Positions 1-11,928 of a stretch of DNA of 64,000 nucleotides are shown one piece after another. Each line of letters starts with the position of its first letter. The first letter of the stretch is position 1. Origin of the DNA: Moniliella sp. 'wahieum' (lineage: Eukaryota; Basidiomycota; Moniliellomycetes; Moniliellales; Moniliellaceae); NCBI GenBank assembly GCA_003971905.1, contig RSEE01000097.1, positions 62,001 through 126,000 on the forward strand, read 5' to 3'. The translations under genes were made by a program, and so were the position numbers. The notes beneath the pieces were generated by a model, which was given only the letters and a program-made list of their open reading frames with translations, was not told where the DNA came from and searched no databases.

Positions 1-514
1 CTTCGGGGCGCGGTTGATTATTTGGACCTAGGTGGGTGCGGGCTGAACGATGACCTGCTGGAGCTGTTGCCGGCCCAAGCGCACTTACTTGACCTTGGTC
101 TGAGCTACAACCGCACCTGTCTCTCACCTCGATTGCCAATTGGGTCCTGAGCCGAGCGAGGGGGGTGGAAGTTCTGACTTGGCCTACTCGTGTGACCAGG
201 CGGCGCAGGGGCTGGTGACTGCGAACAAACTGTACACCATGCTCCTCGGTCCGCTCGGGGAGGCCAAGCCGCTCAGTTTGGCAGACCAACTAGCCTACCT
301 GGACCGTCCGGACCTAGTGCCCCCGCAAGAAGCAGCAAGTAACCTCCTCGTCGTGGAGCTTTCGCCTGCTGTGCTCCACACGGTAGGTGCGGCATCAGTT
401 CTTGGCGTGCGGTCCGTGGGGCCGGCCGACGCGGATGGGTGGTGGACACACGGGCGAAACGCGTGGAACAAACTAGGAAGAACGGCGAGACGGACGAGAC
501 GGACGCATCCATGA
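1..514 (+). CDS. C-terminal part of a leucine-rich-repeat protein (5' end outside window)
   Basis: The first 49 codons, open from base 1, contain two leucine-rich-repeat-like strands (YLDLGGCGLNDDLLELL, then HLLDLGLSYN), as in fungal F-box/LRR proteins. That frame stops at about 148. The frame two bases over continues through the same point and stays open to 514, with a protein-like composition ending in an Arg-rich tail (GRTARRTRRTHP). I infer that one gene crosses a one-base frame disruption near 125-148. No F-box is visible because the start lies upstream of the window, so the family beyond 'LRR' is a guess. The tail could instead be a chance open frame. Confidence 0.4.
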
Positions 515-1857
515 GGGCCCGAGCTATTCCTGAGTCCAACTCACCGTGTGCAACGACGATCCTTCCCAGGACGAATGGGACTTGGTTCTCACCCGTCCCC
601 CCTCACCTATCCCTTCCGCTGTGCCCGTTCATCTGTGACCCCGGAGCAGGAACCGGGGGTGCGTGTACTTCGTTCGGAACCTAGTGCTACACACCACCTT
701 CAAGCGCTGGCGGACAATGACTTTAACCCTGCCTCGGTTGGATGGCACTCTCAAAGATGGCCATCGTTCAGGGCGCGGCGTTTCTTGGGAGAGAAGAGGG
801 CGCGTATGCCCATGTTGCCTTTGCCCGCTCCTAACCGCCCTGGCCTCGTCCAACAAAAGGCGGTTGCAAAGTGCTCAAAGATATTATATTTGAGTGGGTG
901 GCAGGCAGTGTTGTGTACCACACATGTATTACGTTGATGGCACCCAAATCCCTGTATTCATTTCCTCTCGTGAACGCGTAAGCCGACATCAGTTCCATTC
1001 AAAGGGGAAACGCCAGGCTGCTTGATGGTCTCCCATCAAGGTCGATTTTGTCCGGCGTTGCTTCTGTTGCTTCGCTCGGGCAGGAAGAACTAAGAAGGAA
1101 TCAGGCAAAATGGGTCTGGTTGCGGATAGCGGTGGCACCCCACATCTTTACACCTCGCTCAAACGACCAACACTGCAGGTTAGCGATCCTTGCCAGATAG
1201 GAATGGCTATTCAGTCCTTTGTGTCATCGTTATCCACTGAGGAACGAATGGATACAGTAGTGAAGAGTTACTTTTGGCGTTAGTGTATTGTCCTTTTCGC
1301 CTCTCTCTCAGGCCGGCTGATGGTGACTCATACCGCGGTCAGTACGCAGTACGCTACTCGGTTATAGTATGTGTGGCGAACGAAGACGCGACGGGGGGTA
1401 CGCCTGGTTCCGGCGCGGCAAATAGGGACCCAAAAACGAAAACCGAATACACCCTCAGTACTCAGTAGGATTGATGCAATGGATGGCATAACTAGTAATG
1501 CCCGCGACAGTCATCAGTAACTAGTACTACACCGTTGTGACATGTGACCCGTGAAACCCGCGCTAACCTGCTAACCGGTTAGAACCCGACCCACTCGGAA
1601 CCAGTATCCACCGATGTGATTCCTGTGATTGATGCGGACGGTGGGCAGCGAACGTTCAGAACGCGAGCGACCCCTGAAAATCCAGAACAGAAGACGGGGT
1701 GCGCCAAAAATGGAGTGGCAAGCTGCTTCAGCTTCAAGCTTCAAAAGCTTCTCGTAGCTTCCACTTGACGCTGACGATGACGACGGTGACTGGTGTGACG
1801 GAAAGTGACATTGACAGGTGACAAAGAGGCAGGTGACCCGGTGACAAGTTTCAATGT

Positions 1858-1908
1858 GACCGATGACCGGTGACCGGTGACACTTGACGCGCTCGACGCG
1901 TGACGGTC
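1858..1908 (+). repeat. GANNNNT heptad array
   Basis: Units in register: GACCGAT, GACCGGT, GACCGGT, GACACTT, then a 9-base slip, GACGCGT, GACGGTC. The GA start is kept in every unit while the inner bases vary. Looser GAC-initial repeats extend upstream to about 1765. Confidence 0.8.
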
Positions 1909-3742
1909 GAACCATTTCAGGTGCGCGCATTACACGATGATCGATGAACTGCGCTACGGAAGAAGACTGTGGATATGCCCCCCGTCCCCCCGTCTTCCTT
2001 CCCTTGGTGATATACACTTCGTGTATACGTTCGTCGATTAGCGTTCACGATCACGTACATTCAACACCACGTTCAACGGTCAACATGGTCAACAGTCAAC
2101 GTCAACGTTCAACCGTATCCACCGGCCACCACCGACACATCAATTGCTGACGGATGTAATCGATATACTCTTAGATCTTCACCTGTTATGACGCATATAT
2201 GTGTGTACTGATCGACTCTCTGTCTCAAAAATGCATCGTGTAGTTTCCCATCGGTCACTAAGATCTTCAACGTTCACTCAGGCGAGATGATAGCAAAAAA
2301 ATTCGCGGTGGTGAAGAGGTTGCGATATGTCTTCTCTATATAGCTCACAGTAAAGAGAAGAAGAGGACGAAGAGTGCGTTGCATACGAGGATAGACGCCG
2401 TAAAGAAGGATATCAAAAAGACAATAAGGACCTCAAGAGAAAAACGACCGAACGAGAGAGAGAAATGACGGACACAAGTGATGCACACACAAAAACAGAG
2501 CAAAAGAACCAAACCAAGCTGGATACGCTTCGGCACTGCGAGAGAGTGCGAAGGATCGAATCCTGAGCTACCGTGATGAAAGCTGAGACCTGAGAGATAT
2601 TATGACGATGATGTGAGAGGGAAAGACGGTTTTTGACGGATGAGAGGATATATCGTTTGACAGTCCCTTCCATGGCTATCGACGCTCAACTCTTGAAGAA
2701 TAACGGGAGAGGTACAGCGCGTCTACCCACCTTAACGCTTAAAACGGTCTTATGCCTTACGCGTTTTACTCTTTAAACCTTATACCGTTATGGTACAGAC
2801 TGGCGTGCAAGATCCCAAACGTGCTACCGGAGGGATGTACCGCGCGCATTACCCTTCAACATATATCCATGGATATACGGACGCGCGAACGAAGCTGTGT
2901 CCAATGCGAGCCATTGGGGCAACTAGTTTTACTTTGGGTACTGATGCGCGGATCGTGGGTACCCGGGTAAAAAGGTTTTGATCGTCGACTCGATCGGCGC
3001 TAGGTCTTAGATCCCTTAGGAGACTTATACGCATGCCGAGAGACCCCGGTGTTTTCTTCGGGGCCTACCCTGTTGTTGGGGTTTGTTTGCCTTGCAGCTA
3101 GGCGATGGTGACAGTAGGTGACCAACACAGGAGAGCAAGTAATTGAAAGGTAATGCTTGTGAGGCCTGAGGCCAATGATTATTGAGACCTGTGAGGTGTG
3201 TGAGGAGGCCTGTGGCCTGAAGCCTGAGGGGCCTGAAGCCCTGACACGCGGAGTCGACGGGCACACAAAACAAATAGAGGGTTAGGATAGTTTTGTTTGT
3301 TAAAAGGTGCCAGTGCCATCGTCTTCATGCTTGTGTGTGTGTGCATTTTATGCCAGCGATGTCAGCAATGTGAGCGCCGTGAGCGAGGATGAGGCCTGAG
3401 GGTGCGGCCCTGACGCGCGTGACGGAGATGTGTCAGACCTGTGAGTACTCAATCGAGTACTGTGAGTGCCTCGGGCTGAGTACTGAGTAGGGGAGAGGGT
3501 GAGGGGAGGGATATTTAAGCGCAACGTCCAAGACCGACGTATTAAGGGATACAAACACTGTTTGGTGTTGCACGTATCGTAGGTGGATCAACTGCATCAG
3601 CATCAATGGGCATCAATCTTGTATCAACAACAGCTGTGTGGGACCTGAAAACGTGGAAGGATTGAAGACGGTATATAGATCCCAAAACGTTGAACGTTGA
3701 ACTGAGCCTCTGATGAGCCTCTTCCGCGCCGAGCGCTCAGCT

Positions 3743-3770
3743 GAGCTGTGACATGTGAGCTGTGAGCGCT
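3743..3770 (+). repeat. GANNNNT heptad array, mixed units
   Basis: Four contiguous 7-base units, GAGCTGT, GACATGT, GAGCTGT, GAGCGCT, follow one another in exact register, although the inner tetramer differs in three of them. Confidence 0.8.
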
Positions 3771-4183
3771 GAGCCCGTGAAGGGGGAGAGTATATCTTTG
3801 GGTACCAAGTACAGAGAGGACCGAGTGTATGCCGAAGAGGAGTCTCCTGGAATAGAGGGAGTTCATAGTTGTTTGTGCGTTTGTTGAAGACGGCACACAT
3901 ACAGTGTTTTTGCCATGAGAGATATATAGTGCCTAACAGTGATATGCTGACAGTAGAGCGCTGAGCCATCCAGTGGCGAAGAAGTGTTTCGGGGTTTCTG
4001 GTTGAGGGTGTTGCGGGGAGGTTATTATGTAGAGAGTGCTAATAAGCGCTAGTAGTCGCTCGGGTCCATAGTACCGACCTGCGCGTTTTGGGGCTTTATA
4101 GTTGGGAGCCCGAACCCTGTTGCTGTGCTGCATCCTGCCCGCAGGTCACGCGCGTCACGGTGAAGCACCAGTCAGGCGTCGGT

Positions 4184-4204
4184 GACGCGTGACGGGTGAC
4201 GGCC
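4184..4204 (+). repeat. GANNNNT heptad array
   Basis: GACGCGT, GACGGGT and GACGGCC in register; the first contains the palindrome ACGCGT. Confidence 0.65.
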
Positions 4205-4381
4205 GCGTGTGACGGACGTGACGCTGGTCCGTGGCCTACAACAGCACAAAAGAAACCCTGCTCTTTATTGTGTTTTCTTTTGTGTTTTTCTTTGGACAAA
4301 AAAAAACACACAAAAAGAACCATCTTCACCCCTTTGTCCTGTAGCTCCAGCTCGTGGCGTGTGAAATCATACTCATTCCTT

Positions 4382-4395
4382 GAAGCTTGAAGCTT
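4382..4395 (+). repeat. GAAGCTT heptad repeat
   Basis: Two perfect GAAGCTT units (palindrome AAGCTT). The same unit recurs at 39542-39569, 39957-39977 and 52603-52616. Confidence 0.75.
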
Positions 4396-5436
4396 GACGA
4401 CGTAACGACTCACAACAAAGCCTATAAGGCCTGAGGCTCTAAGGATGCTTTGTAGATGGGCGGCGTACCATCCGTGGACGCGAAACCACAAGACAGAGCA
4501 GCAGTACTATATAGGGAAGAGGAAGCGGGAGGGGAGCACGGTGAGTGAGGAGCCCGTCGCGGCTGTCTGTCGTCCGTGCTTAGCGTTTACCATTAATAGG
4601 GCAATGATGCATGGCTCGTACAATTGCACGTATACCTCGGTACAAGCATCTTGTCTACAGGTGTGTGTGGCAATACATGACGCATAGCCGACGGTTGGGA
4701 TGACTTATAAGATGTGCTAGGCTTGCCCGGGGGCGCTGCATTCTATGCGCGCAACGTTCTTTTTTTGCGATTGGCCGCCACCCAACGTCCCACCACAGGT
4801 TCTTCTACTGTCTACCGGTCACTTTTTCCCACCCTGGGTTGCTGTTGTATAGTCCTGTGCCTGCGGCCGATGGGTGGAACAGCGGCCGCTGTGGCCAATC
4901 ATAATCGACATAATCACCAGAAGCATTCGTCCGAGCAATAGTAATCAGGACCCCCATTACACAGTAATCATCAGGCACCGGTCGGCGGCGCACGCGTGAG
5001 AGAGCACCATCCTGAGCACTTTGAACATTGCATGGGGAGGGCAGACCCAGCAGAGAGAATGGGCGGCAGCTACGCATGGAATGCGGCCGGCTCGCATCGC
5101 ACCCGGCCGCTGTTGTGCTGCTGTTGAAGCGCTGACGCTTCTTCTAGTCACTAGTCGTCTATATCCGGACTCAGAAGCTCTGGCCGAAGAGTGCGGCCGG
5201 CCGGGGGCAGGCTGCTCCCGTCTGTTCCAGTGCTGTTCCAGCGCTGCGCCAAGGCTGCTCCAGTGCTGCCCCCCCCCGTCTCCCATCTCAGATCTTGCTC
5301 AGACTGCTCGTGCCAGATCTCAGAGGCTCCCGATCACATGTCACAGCAGACTCGCCCCCCCTCCCACATTCCAATCCTCCTGCGCCTGCCTGCCCACGCC
5401 CTGCCCCCACCCCCCCCCCCCCACCCCACCACCACC

Positions 5437-8400
5437 ATGTCCACCCCTCCCCCCTCCCCTGGCCCCTCCCCTGGCCCCTCCCCTGCCCCTCCCTGGCCCC
5501 TCCCCTGGCCCCTCTCCTGGCCCCGGGGACGGCATGCCCGACCTGGTCTATGCCCGTACGACTACCACCCCACCCCCGGCCAGACCAACTGCCTGCCCCT
5601 CGTCGCCGGCGCCCAAATCATCGTGTACAACCGCCACCCCAGCGGCTGGTGGGACGGCGACATGGACGGGCTCCGCGGTGGTTCCCTAGCAACCATGTAG
5701 CCTCCTTTGACCAGATGCTGCCCCGTCTCCCGCTCCCATCATCCGTGCCGGATCCCGACCCACCCCGCCCACCCATCCTCGCGTCCCGAGCCACATCATC
5801 ACCACTGCTGCCATGCGCCTCACAGCCCACGTCCGGGCACACAGGCGGTCTCTCTACCTTGCCGATGCTCGTGTGTTGCGTGTGAGCGTGCGTTCTGCTC
5901 TGGCCAGCATCCACTGTTTGCATAGCGACAATGTCGACCTACTCACTCCTACCGTGGTTAGCCGGCGTAAAACACTGTTAGCTAGCGTACATCGCCTGCT
6001 CGATCTCGCTAACCAACTCGCCGACACACCCGATCCATTATTCCAGTCGCCCAATTTGGAGACCGAGTTGATCAACTGTGCCTATCGATCGCTCATCTCG
6101 GCCATGGAGACGTGCTGGACGCAATGCCGGACGAGGCAGATCAGGAGATGCAGACTACCGCTGCCGCCATCGCTTCCACATCGGATCTGCAAACTCAGAT
6201 CCGGACCCAAACTCAGAATCAACCCCAAACGCTCACGTCCCTTCGACCAATGGTCCACACTGTCCTTGAGATCGCCCGAATGCGTTTCAAGCGAAGAAAA
6301 AGGATCGATAGACGTGCACGTACAAGGGATCAAGGAAGCGCAACTGAGCTTGGCGGTTGCCTGTCCTCTCTTCCACCAGCTGTCCTATCTCACGTACGCG
6401 CCAGCGCACGCGCCCGCTCCCAACCTGCCTTGGACGTGTCCGTATCGGAACCGCAGGGGGCATCGTCCTCGTCGGAACAGCTGGTGGATGCGACGCTGGT
6501 CGTGTACGATGGGATCCACCTACTTATCTATGGTTTGGACCGACTGTGTTGGGACCAGCAAACAGTCGGGTCACGGAAGCGCCCATGGGCGCGCCCTCGC
6601 GTCCCTCCGTCTATCTCGGTCCGAGTTTGTCCAGGCATCGTCCAAGTTATTGGGTGCGGTGCGCCAAATGACGGTAATGGATGCCGGAGGCGAGGCCGAG
6701 GACCCCACCAAAGTATCGCCTTGTTGGCTGCGCCAGCCATTTCGGCCGCTTCGACTTGGGCGGGTCGGGGAGGAAGTGGTGACCCAAGTGACGGATTGAT
6801 GGAGCTAATCCAAGAAGACAAGCCAAGCTTGTCTTGCTCCCCTCCCTCCCGACAGACCATCTGCACGAACCATCCGCCCCGACCTCGACCCAGGATCGCT
6901 CTCGGACGACGGGGGCTTCACACCGGCGTAAACGAGACCGTGGCCAGGCACGGTTATCGCTCGTGTCGACGACCCGGACGAAAAGTTTAACCTTACACCC
7001 TTGCATGAACAACTTTCCCACGAGCAACCGAGACCCACCTCCACACTCCCACGCCCTCACCACGTTCGACAGCACCCCCGTCAGTACAAGTGCACCACCA
7101 CCACTACCACTCCACTGCCACTACCGCCACTACTAGCCACTACCCCACTACGCCGCCACGTCTTCTTCTTCATCCCTTGAACCCATGATGTTGCTCCGCA
7201 ACAAACTCACCCTCCGTCCGGCCCGGTCGAGCTCAACGTCTTCGACGGTCCCCGCGGGCCGGGCGTGGAGAGTCTGCTACACACGTGTGCGACGACGATC
7301 TGGGTTCTCACCGGAACTGCCCAAGTCGCTCGCACGTGACCGGGCCGCTTCAAGTGAACTCGACCGTCCTCCCCCGAGCGCGCCCGAGCCGCATCAGGAA
7401 TTCGGCCGCCCTACCGATCGTCCCGGGCCGCGTCAAGGGAACTCGCCCGCCCCTCCTACGAGTGCCCCCTTCAGCACATGTCGATAGGGGGGTACTGTAT
7501 AATCCGGAAGGGTTCCTTCTTGGAGGTACCTTGGACGGCTGTTGGGATCCCTAGTTGCTCCCCATCGCCCTATGGACACTCAGTTGGCCCAACGATTTTG
7601 TTTGACCCTGCCCATCTTTTGTCATGCGACTGAGGTGGCGCAACGTCTTTTGGTACGTTGGACCCACGAGCCCCAAGAGCTAGCCCGGACCATATCCTCT
7701 CGTTTGTCCGGCTCTAGATGTCAGATGCGTTCTGGCGGCCGGACCTGGACGAACCAAAGTTGTTGCCCACCCTAACTCAGCTTGCTACGTTGGCGGGGCG
7801 GCGGATTTGTGGCGCTCATCACGCGTAGGGCAACGGGCAGCAAACGGCTCAGATGCGGATCGTGCTAGGGACTGACGCCCCGCCCCCGAGTTGGTCCGGT
7901 GCATTGACCCGCGCCCTCGAGTCAGTCGACTGAGGCACTCTATACGTCCGGCTGGTCGACCTCGGGAGCGCCCAATACCAATGTCAGTCGTTCGCTCTTG
8001 CTCGGTTGCGAGAAGGGACAGCGAATGTGATGGATGTGGATACGGGCGAGCTGGCACGGCAGTTGACCGTGCTGGTAAGCCGTGTGTATGCGTCAATCAC
8101 GCCCGAGCAGTTTTGGGCCAAGTATGCGCCGCTTAAGACCTCGATTTCGCGCTTCACCATGTGGGGGGCGAGGATGAACTGGCGCCCATCAAACACCTCT
8201 CGGACCTGAGCAACCAGATTGCCCAGTGGGTCCAAACCACCATCTTGGCCTACGACACGGCCAAGGAACGCAAAGACGCCCTGCTGTACTTTCTCAAACT
8301 TTCCCCGTACGTCTCTTTCCCCTCCTCTCCCCTTTGTCATTGTCTTCACTGTGTGTCTCAAACACAAGACATATCACCAACGAGACCCAAGAGAAAACGT

Positions 8401-9189
8401 GTAACCTCGAATGATACAGAAATGCCTGCTGCTACAAACCTGCACGTCTTCTTTTCCCTCCAAAGCGGTCTGGGCGCGGTGGCAGTACGTCGTCTGCACA
8501 AGACATGGAAATTGTTGCCGTCAAGTACAAGGAGCGGGCCAAGGCATACGAGGCAATGACTCTGCCGGGCCGCAACTTTACCGAGTACCGAAACCTCTTC
8601 CAAGATGCGCTCCGAACCCGGACGCCCTTTTTGCCCTTTGTCGCCATTGCAGCAGGAGACATTGTATTTACCTGCCAAGGCAATGGCCTACGCGGCGCGT
8701 GTCTGGATCGTCGTGGGGTCGGGCGAGATGATCAATTGGGTCCGGTACGATCGTCTGGCACGTGGTGGAGGATTTGGTACGGGTGCAAAGGCAGTTGTAT
8801 GCGTTGCAAGCTGTGCCAGATGCAAAGTTGGCTTACCACGTGCCTGGAAGCGAGCTCAGAAGGGATTGAAGACCTGTACCAACGTTCGGTCTTGTTGGAA
8901 CCTCGGGGGACCCCACACCGCTCGTCATGGCCTCCGACACCCCGTCGCCTACTTCGACGCTACCGAGTACTCCGGGTGTGCCCACCCCGCGCACCTCGAC
9001 TCGACCACCTCCACATTCACTACACTTCCACCTCCACAGAGGCTCGACCCGACCTCATCCCCTATCCCCCCGGGCGGACCCCACATGCCTTCTTCCCCGC
9101 CCCAGCATTTCCGCCTCGGTCGCATCTCGCTGAACCCCATTCAGCGCTGTCCTCATCATCTCCTCCAACTCTCTCATCTGCGCCTATAA
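5437..9189 (+). CDS. Cdc25-like Ras guanine-nucleotide exchange factor (SH3-RasGEF_N-CDC25), frame-disrupted
   Basis: Exchanges GDP for GTP on Ras at the plasma membrane. ATG 5437 sits in a strong context (ACCACCATG) before a Pro-rich leader. An SH3 domain follows at about 5546-5697: a YDY motif, SGWWDGDMDG, then WFPSNHV. A long low-conservation linker runs to 7.4 kb. RasGEF_N is at about 7490-7700 (GGTLDG, MDTQLAQRFCLTLP, LLVRWT). The catalytic CDC25 domain is at about 8020-8900: LARQLTVLVSRVYASITPEQ, IAQWVQTTIL, RRLHKTW, FTEYRNLFQDAL, PFLPFVAIAAGD, INWVRYDRLARVVEDL, LYQRSVLLEPR. A 113-nt intron (8307-8419, GTACGT...ACAG) interrupts it. The frame changes at several points, including twice inside the SH3 (near 5552 and 5665), where one added base restores the family pattern. 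The 3' end is approximate, in a Pro/Ser/Thr-rich tail. The family is clear; whether the copy is functional is not. Confidence 0.85.
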
Positions 9190-9750
9190 TCCCCGTACCC
9201 CCCCCCTTCGTCGCTCTCTTATCTCTTACACCGCAGATCAACCTCATCTGCTTCGCTCACACCTGTGTCTGTTGCGCGCGTGCGCTGTGCGCTTACGACC
9301 TGTTTATACACTGTTCCTTGCTACCACGGATTCACGATCTCTACTCTCGCGTCATCTAGTTCCCCTAATTTCACCTTCTTTTGCCGCGCTTCCGCGTCCC
9401 ACGTTCTCCGTTCTCTTGTTTTACGTTCTACGGTCTACGGTTTACTGTCACGCTCTCCGACTCTCCCGTGCGTACGTTTTACGTGTTTTACGTGATGTTT
9501 TACGTGTTACGTGTTTTACGTCCATGACGCCCCCATTGAGCTTCCTCCCCCCACCCCGCGAGGCTCCTATCCTATACAAGATGTATCAACTCCCCTCCTT
9601 TCCCCGCCTGAGTCTGGCACTTGTGTGCACATCCCTGCCCTTCAACGTCCCTACGAACCCCATTCCATGTGCTCTCCCTCGTTTTCATTCGTCCGCTATT
9701 GGAAGGTAGTAGTAGTTAGATATGTGCCGCAGCTGTTGAATAACGCATGA

Positions 9751-9817
9751 ACGCATCTCACCAGCCTTGGCACGCACCCCCCAAACGAACGCTTGCAGCG
9801 CACCAGCATGCCTCCCC
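9751..9817 (+). repeat. Dispersed repeat, copy A (inverted partner at 27024-27092)
   Basis: About 67 bases from 'acgcatctcaccagcc' to 'cagcatgcct' recur with only a few differences on the opposite strand at 27024-27092, 17 kb away. In both places a CATC-type microsatellite lies on the same side, so the microsatellite belongs to the repeated unit. Confidence 0.75.
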
Positions 9818-9925
9818 TCGCATTCCTGCCCCTCCATCTACCTTCCACCGCACTTCCAGCGCCCTCTACGCGCATTCGTCCATCTCCACGTTGTCTCCTC
9901 TTCCCTCCCATCCCCTCCCCCCCCA

Positions 9926-9985
9926 TCCATCCATCCATCCTCCTCCATCCATCCATCCCATCCTCCATCCATCCATCCCCTCGCC
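9926..9985 (+). repeat. (CATC)n microsatellite
   Basis: Runs of CATC/CCAT units broken by CCTC. It lies downstream of dispersed repeat copy A, as its counterpart does in copy B. Confidence 0.8.
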
Positions 9986-10003
9986 AGATACGTCATAGTC
10001 CCG

Positions 10004-11928
10004 TCATCTCGCACATCTCTCCTCCTCCTGTCTGGCGTAGATCCATGATCCATCATCGGTTACGCGGTACCACCGCCACAAACATTGACACCAGTGCATT
10101 GCAGCCCCCAACACACGCGCACATCGAGTTCCCATATCTGCTTGTGCATGTTTCTTCCGCTGGGGCGCGGTGAGCTCATTCCATCGGACGCGCAAGCTCC
10201 AGGCGGAGAGAAGGGCCAAGGCACAGGCAGCATCCCAAGTCTCCTGCCACGTTGTAAACTGCGCCAGCGGCGCAATGCGAATAATGTCAGGCGCGCGCGT
10301 ATCCCCAACCAGGCCAAACGTATGTTCCGCAGTGTGCAGCGTGCGAGCTGCCAAGCTACGTGGGTCGATAGGCGGGGGGCGGAGCGTCAATGGCAGTGTG
10401 CGAGGGCGCACGTTGGGCTTGCGCCGCACAGTTGACGAGGACGGCTCGGGGATCCGGATGCACAGTTGCGATCCGCTCTTGGGGTTGCTCGGCGTCACAA
10501 GGTGAGCCCCCGCTCCGGGGGCAAGACGGCAGGCGAGGCAGGGTCGCTCAGCAACCATTCCAAGTACGCCGTCAGACGTAAACTACGAGCTTCGCAGCAC
10601 GGGCATGATCTTCCCTGCCCCAGGAGAGGAGAGACCGAACCCGAACCCGAACCCGAACCCGGAACGTCCTCCGCTCGGCCTTGATGAGCGCGGGGGCGGT
10701 AGCAACCGCCTCCAGTGCGCCCTCGAGCGCAGCACAGTCAATCACGACGGGTTGGAACCACCCACCCGGCTGCCCCTACCTCGGGCACATACCCGTCCGG
10801 CATGGCAAAGCGGGAAGAGAGGTTATGACCAAACCAGCCAGCAGGCGGGGCAACTGGGTTGGGTCAGCGGCCAAGGCATGCCACCGTTGGTGCACAAACA
10901 GACCTGCGATCGCGCCCGGCCCGCTGAGCCGTACTTGTAGGTACCAGCAGGCAAAGTCCACCCCCCACTCGTGCAAGCGCATCGGCACATTTAGGAACCC
11001 ATGCGCACAGTCCCACCCGACAACCATGCCGTGCTGTTTGGCGCGCTGGGTAATCGCGCCCATATCGAAAAATTGCCCGGTACTGTACTGCACCGCGGGC
11101 AGGACAACCAGTGCCGTCTCGCCCTCGGCGCCGCTGGTCCAGGCGGGCCAACACGTCTCCGTGCGCAGCGTGGCCTCCCCTCGCGGGGATGCAGAGCCAC
11201 CAACGACGTTTCGGGTCGCAAACCCGCAAGCACAACACTTTGCAGCGCATACTGGTCTGACGGGAACGCTCGTGCCTCGTACACGATCTTGTGCCGCCGC
11301 TTGCCCGCAGGCACTTGCTTGGCCACCGCGGGCGTGAGCAACGCCTCGACGCCGTGCGGGTGGGTGAGCGGACGGTAAAAGTGATGAGCAGGTTGAGCAG
11401 GTTCTGTCAAGCTGCCCATCACAGCCACCTCGTCCCGCTTGGCACCCACCAAGTCAGCCACCACAGTGCGCGGCGGATCGAACATGGTAGCCCAAGGCGC
11501 CTTGTCAGGGTGGTCAAAGTGGCCATTCACCCCACGCTCCGCCCACACGTCCAACTCGCGATCCACACGCGCTTGACCGCGAGCGGGAGTGGACCCAAAC
11601 TGTTCCCGCACAGGTACCGTGCCGTCTGGCTGGCCGAGGCGGGCAGCAGAGTTTGGGCGCGTGCGTGCTGCTCGGTGGACCAGGCTTGGGCCACCCACGG
11701 CTCAGCGCGGTCGGGCAGTGGGCCGGGTACGCGCCAATGGGGCCCATCTGCGGAAGCGCATACGCCTTGCGCAACTGGACCAGCGGGTCGGCCTGGTCCA
11801 GCTGCTCAGCAAAGTCACGCGAGGCCGGATGGGCGCTGGCGGGCGAGGGACTGGATGAAGGCGGCAGGGTCGAACTGGTCGTTGGCGTGGACAGAGCGAT
11901 ACCAGGAGGCAACCAGCGCGTCGGTCAT
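10004..11928 (-). CDS. BNA5: Kynureninase (L-kynurenine hydrolase), frame-disrupted
   Basis: PLP enzyme of tryptophan catabolism and de novo NAD synthesis; cleaves kynurenine or 3-hydroxykynurenine to anthranilates and alanine in the cytosol. Minus-strand ATG 11928 begins MTDALVASWYRSVHANDQFD. Family blocks follow in order across several frames: FAEQLDQADPLVQLRKAYALP; ELDVWAERGVNGHF; VADLVGAKRDEVAVMGSLT; YEARAFPSDQYAL; STGQFFDMGAITQRAKQHGM; VGWDCAHGFLNVPMRLHEWG; VDFACW; IAGLFVH; AYLEWLLSDP; HLVTPSNPKSGSQLCIRI; and C-terminal LVGDTRAPDIIRIAPLAQF. The PLP lysine is codon 10934-10936 (YKYGSAG) in a frame shifted from its neighbours. Frame changes fall near 11840, 11600, 11040, 10935, 10600 and 10500. 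Some may hide introns. The stop position is uncertain. Confidence 0.85.

Larger units (their letters stand above)
515..5436. other. Intergenic region, repeat-bearing, no convincing gene
   Basis: Open frames here are short, conflict between strands and show no recognisable domain. A purine-rich stretch at about 2346-2566 keeps one plus-strand frame open for about 70 highly charged residues without an initial ATG; it could be an exon remnant or a composition effect. Short runs of 7-base repeats occur at 1858-1908, 3743-3770, 4184-4204 and 4382-4395. The last 400 bases before the Ras exchange factor are C-rich and probably belong to its leader. Confidence 0.5.
9190..10003. other. Intergenic region between Ras exchange factor and kynureninase
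   Basis: Pyrimidine-rich, probably partly the 3' untranslated region of the exchange factor. Contains a short dispersed repeat (9751-9817) and a CATC-rich microsatellite (9926-9985). No supported gene. Confidence 0.5.

Noticed and set aside
2345..2536. Small hydrophobic minus-strand frame (possible membrane peptide)
   Set aside because: Opposite a purine-rich plus strand; hydrophobicity follows from pyrimidine-rich codons. No start context or homologue.
2553..2563. GGATCGAATCC resembles a tRNA B box
   Set aside because: No pairing acceptor, D or anticodon stems around it. No tRNA gene could be supported anywhere in the window by eye.
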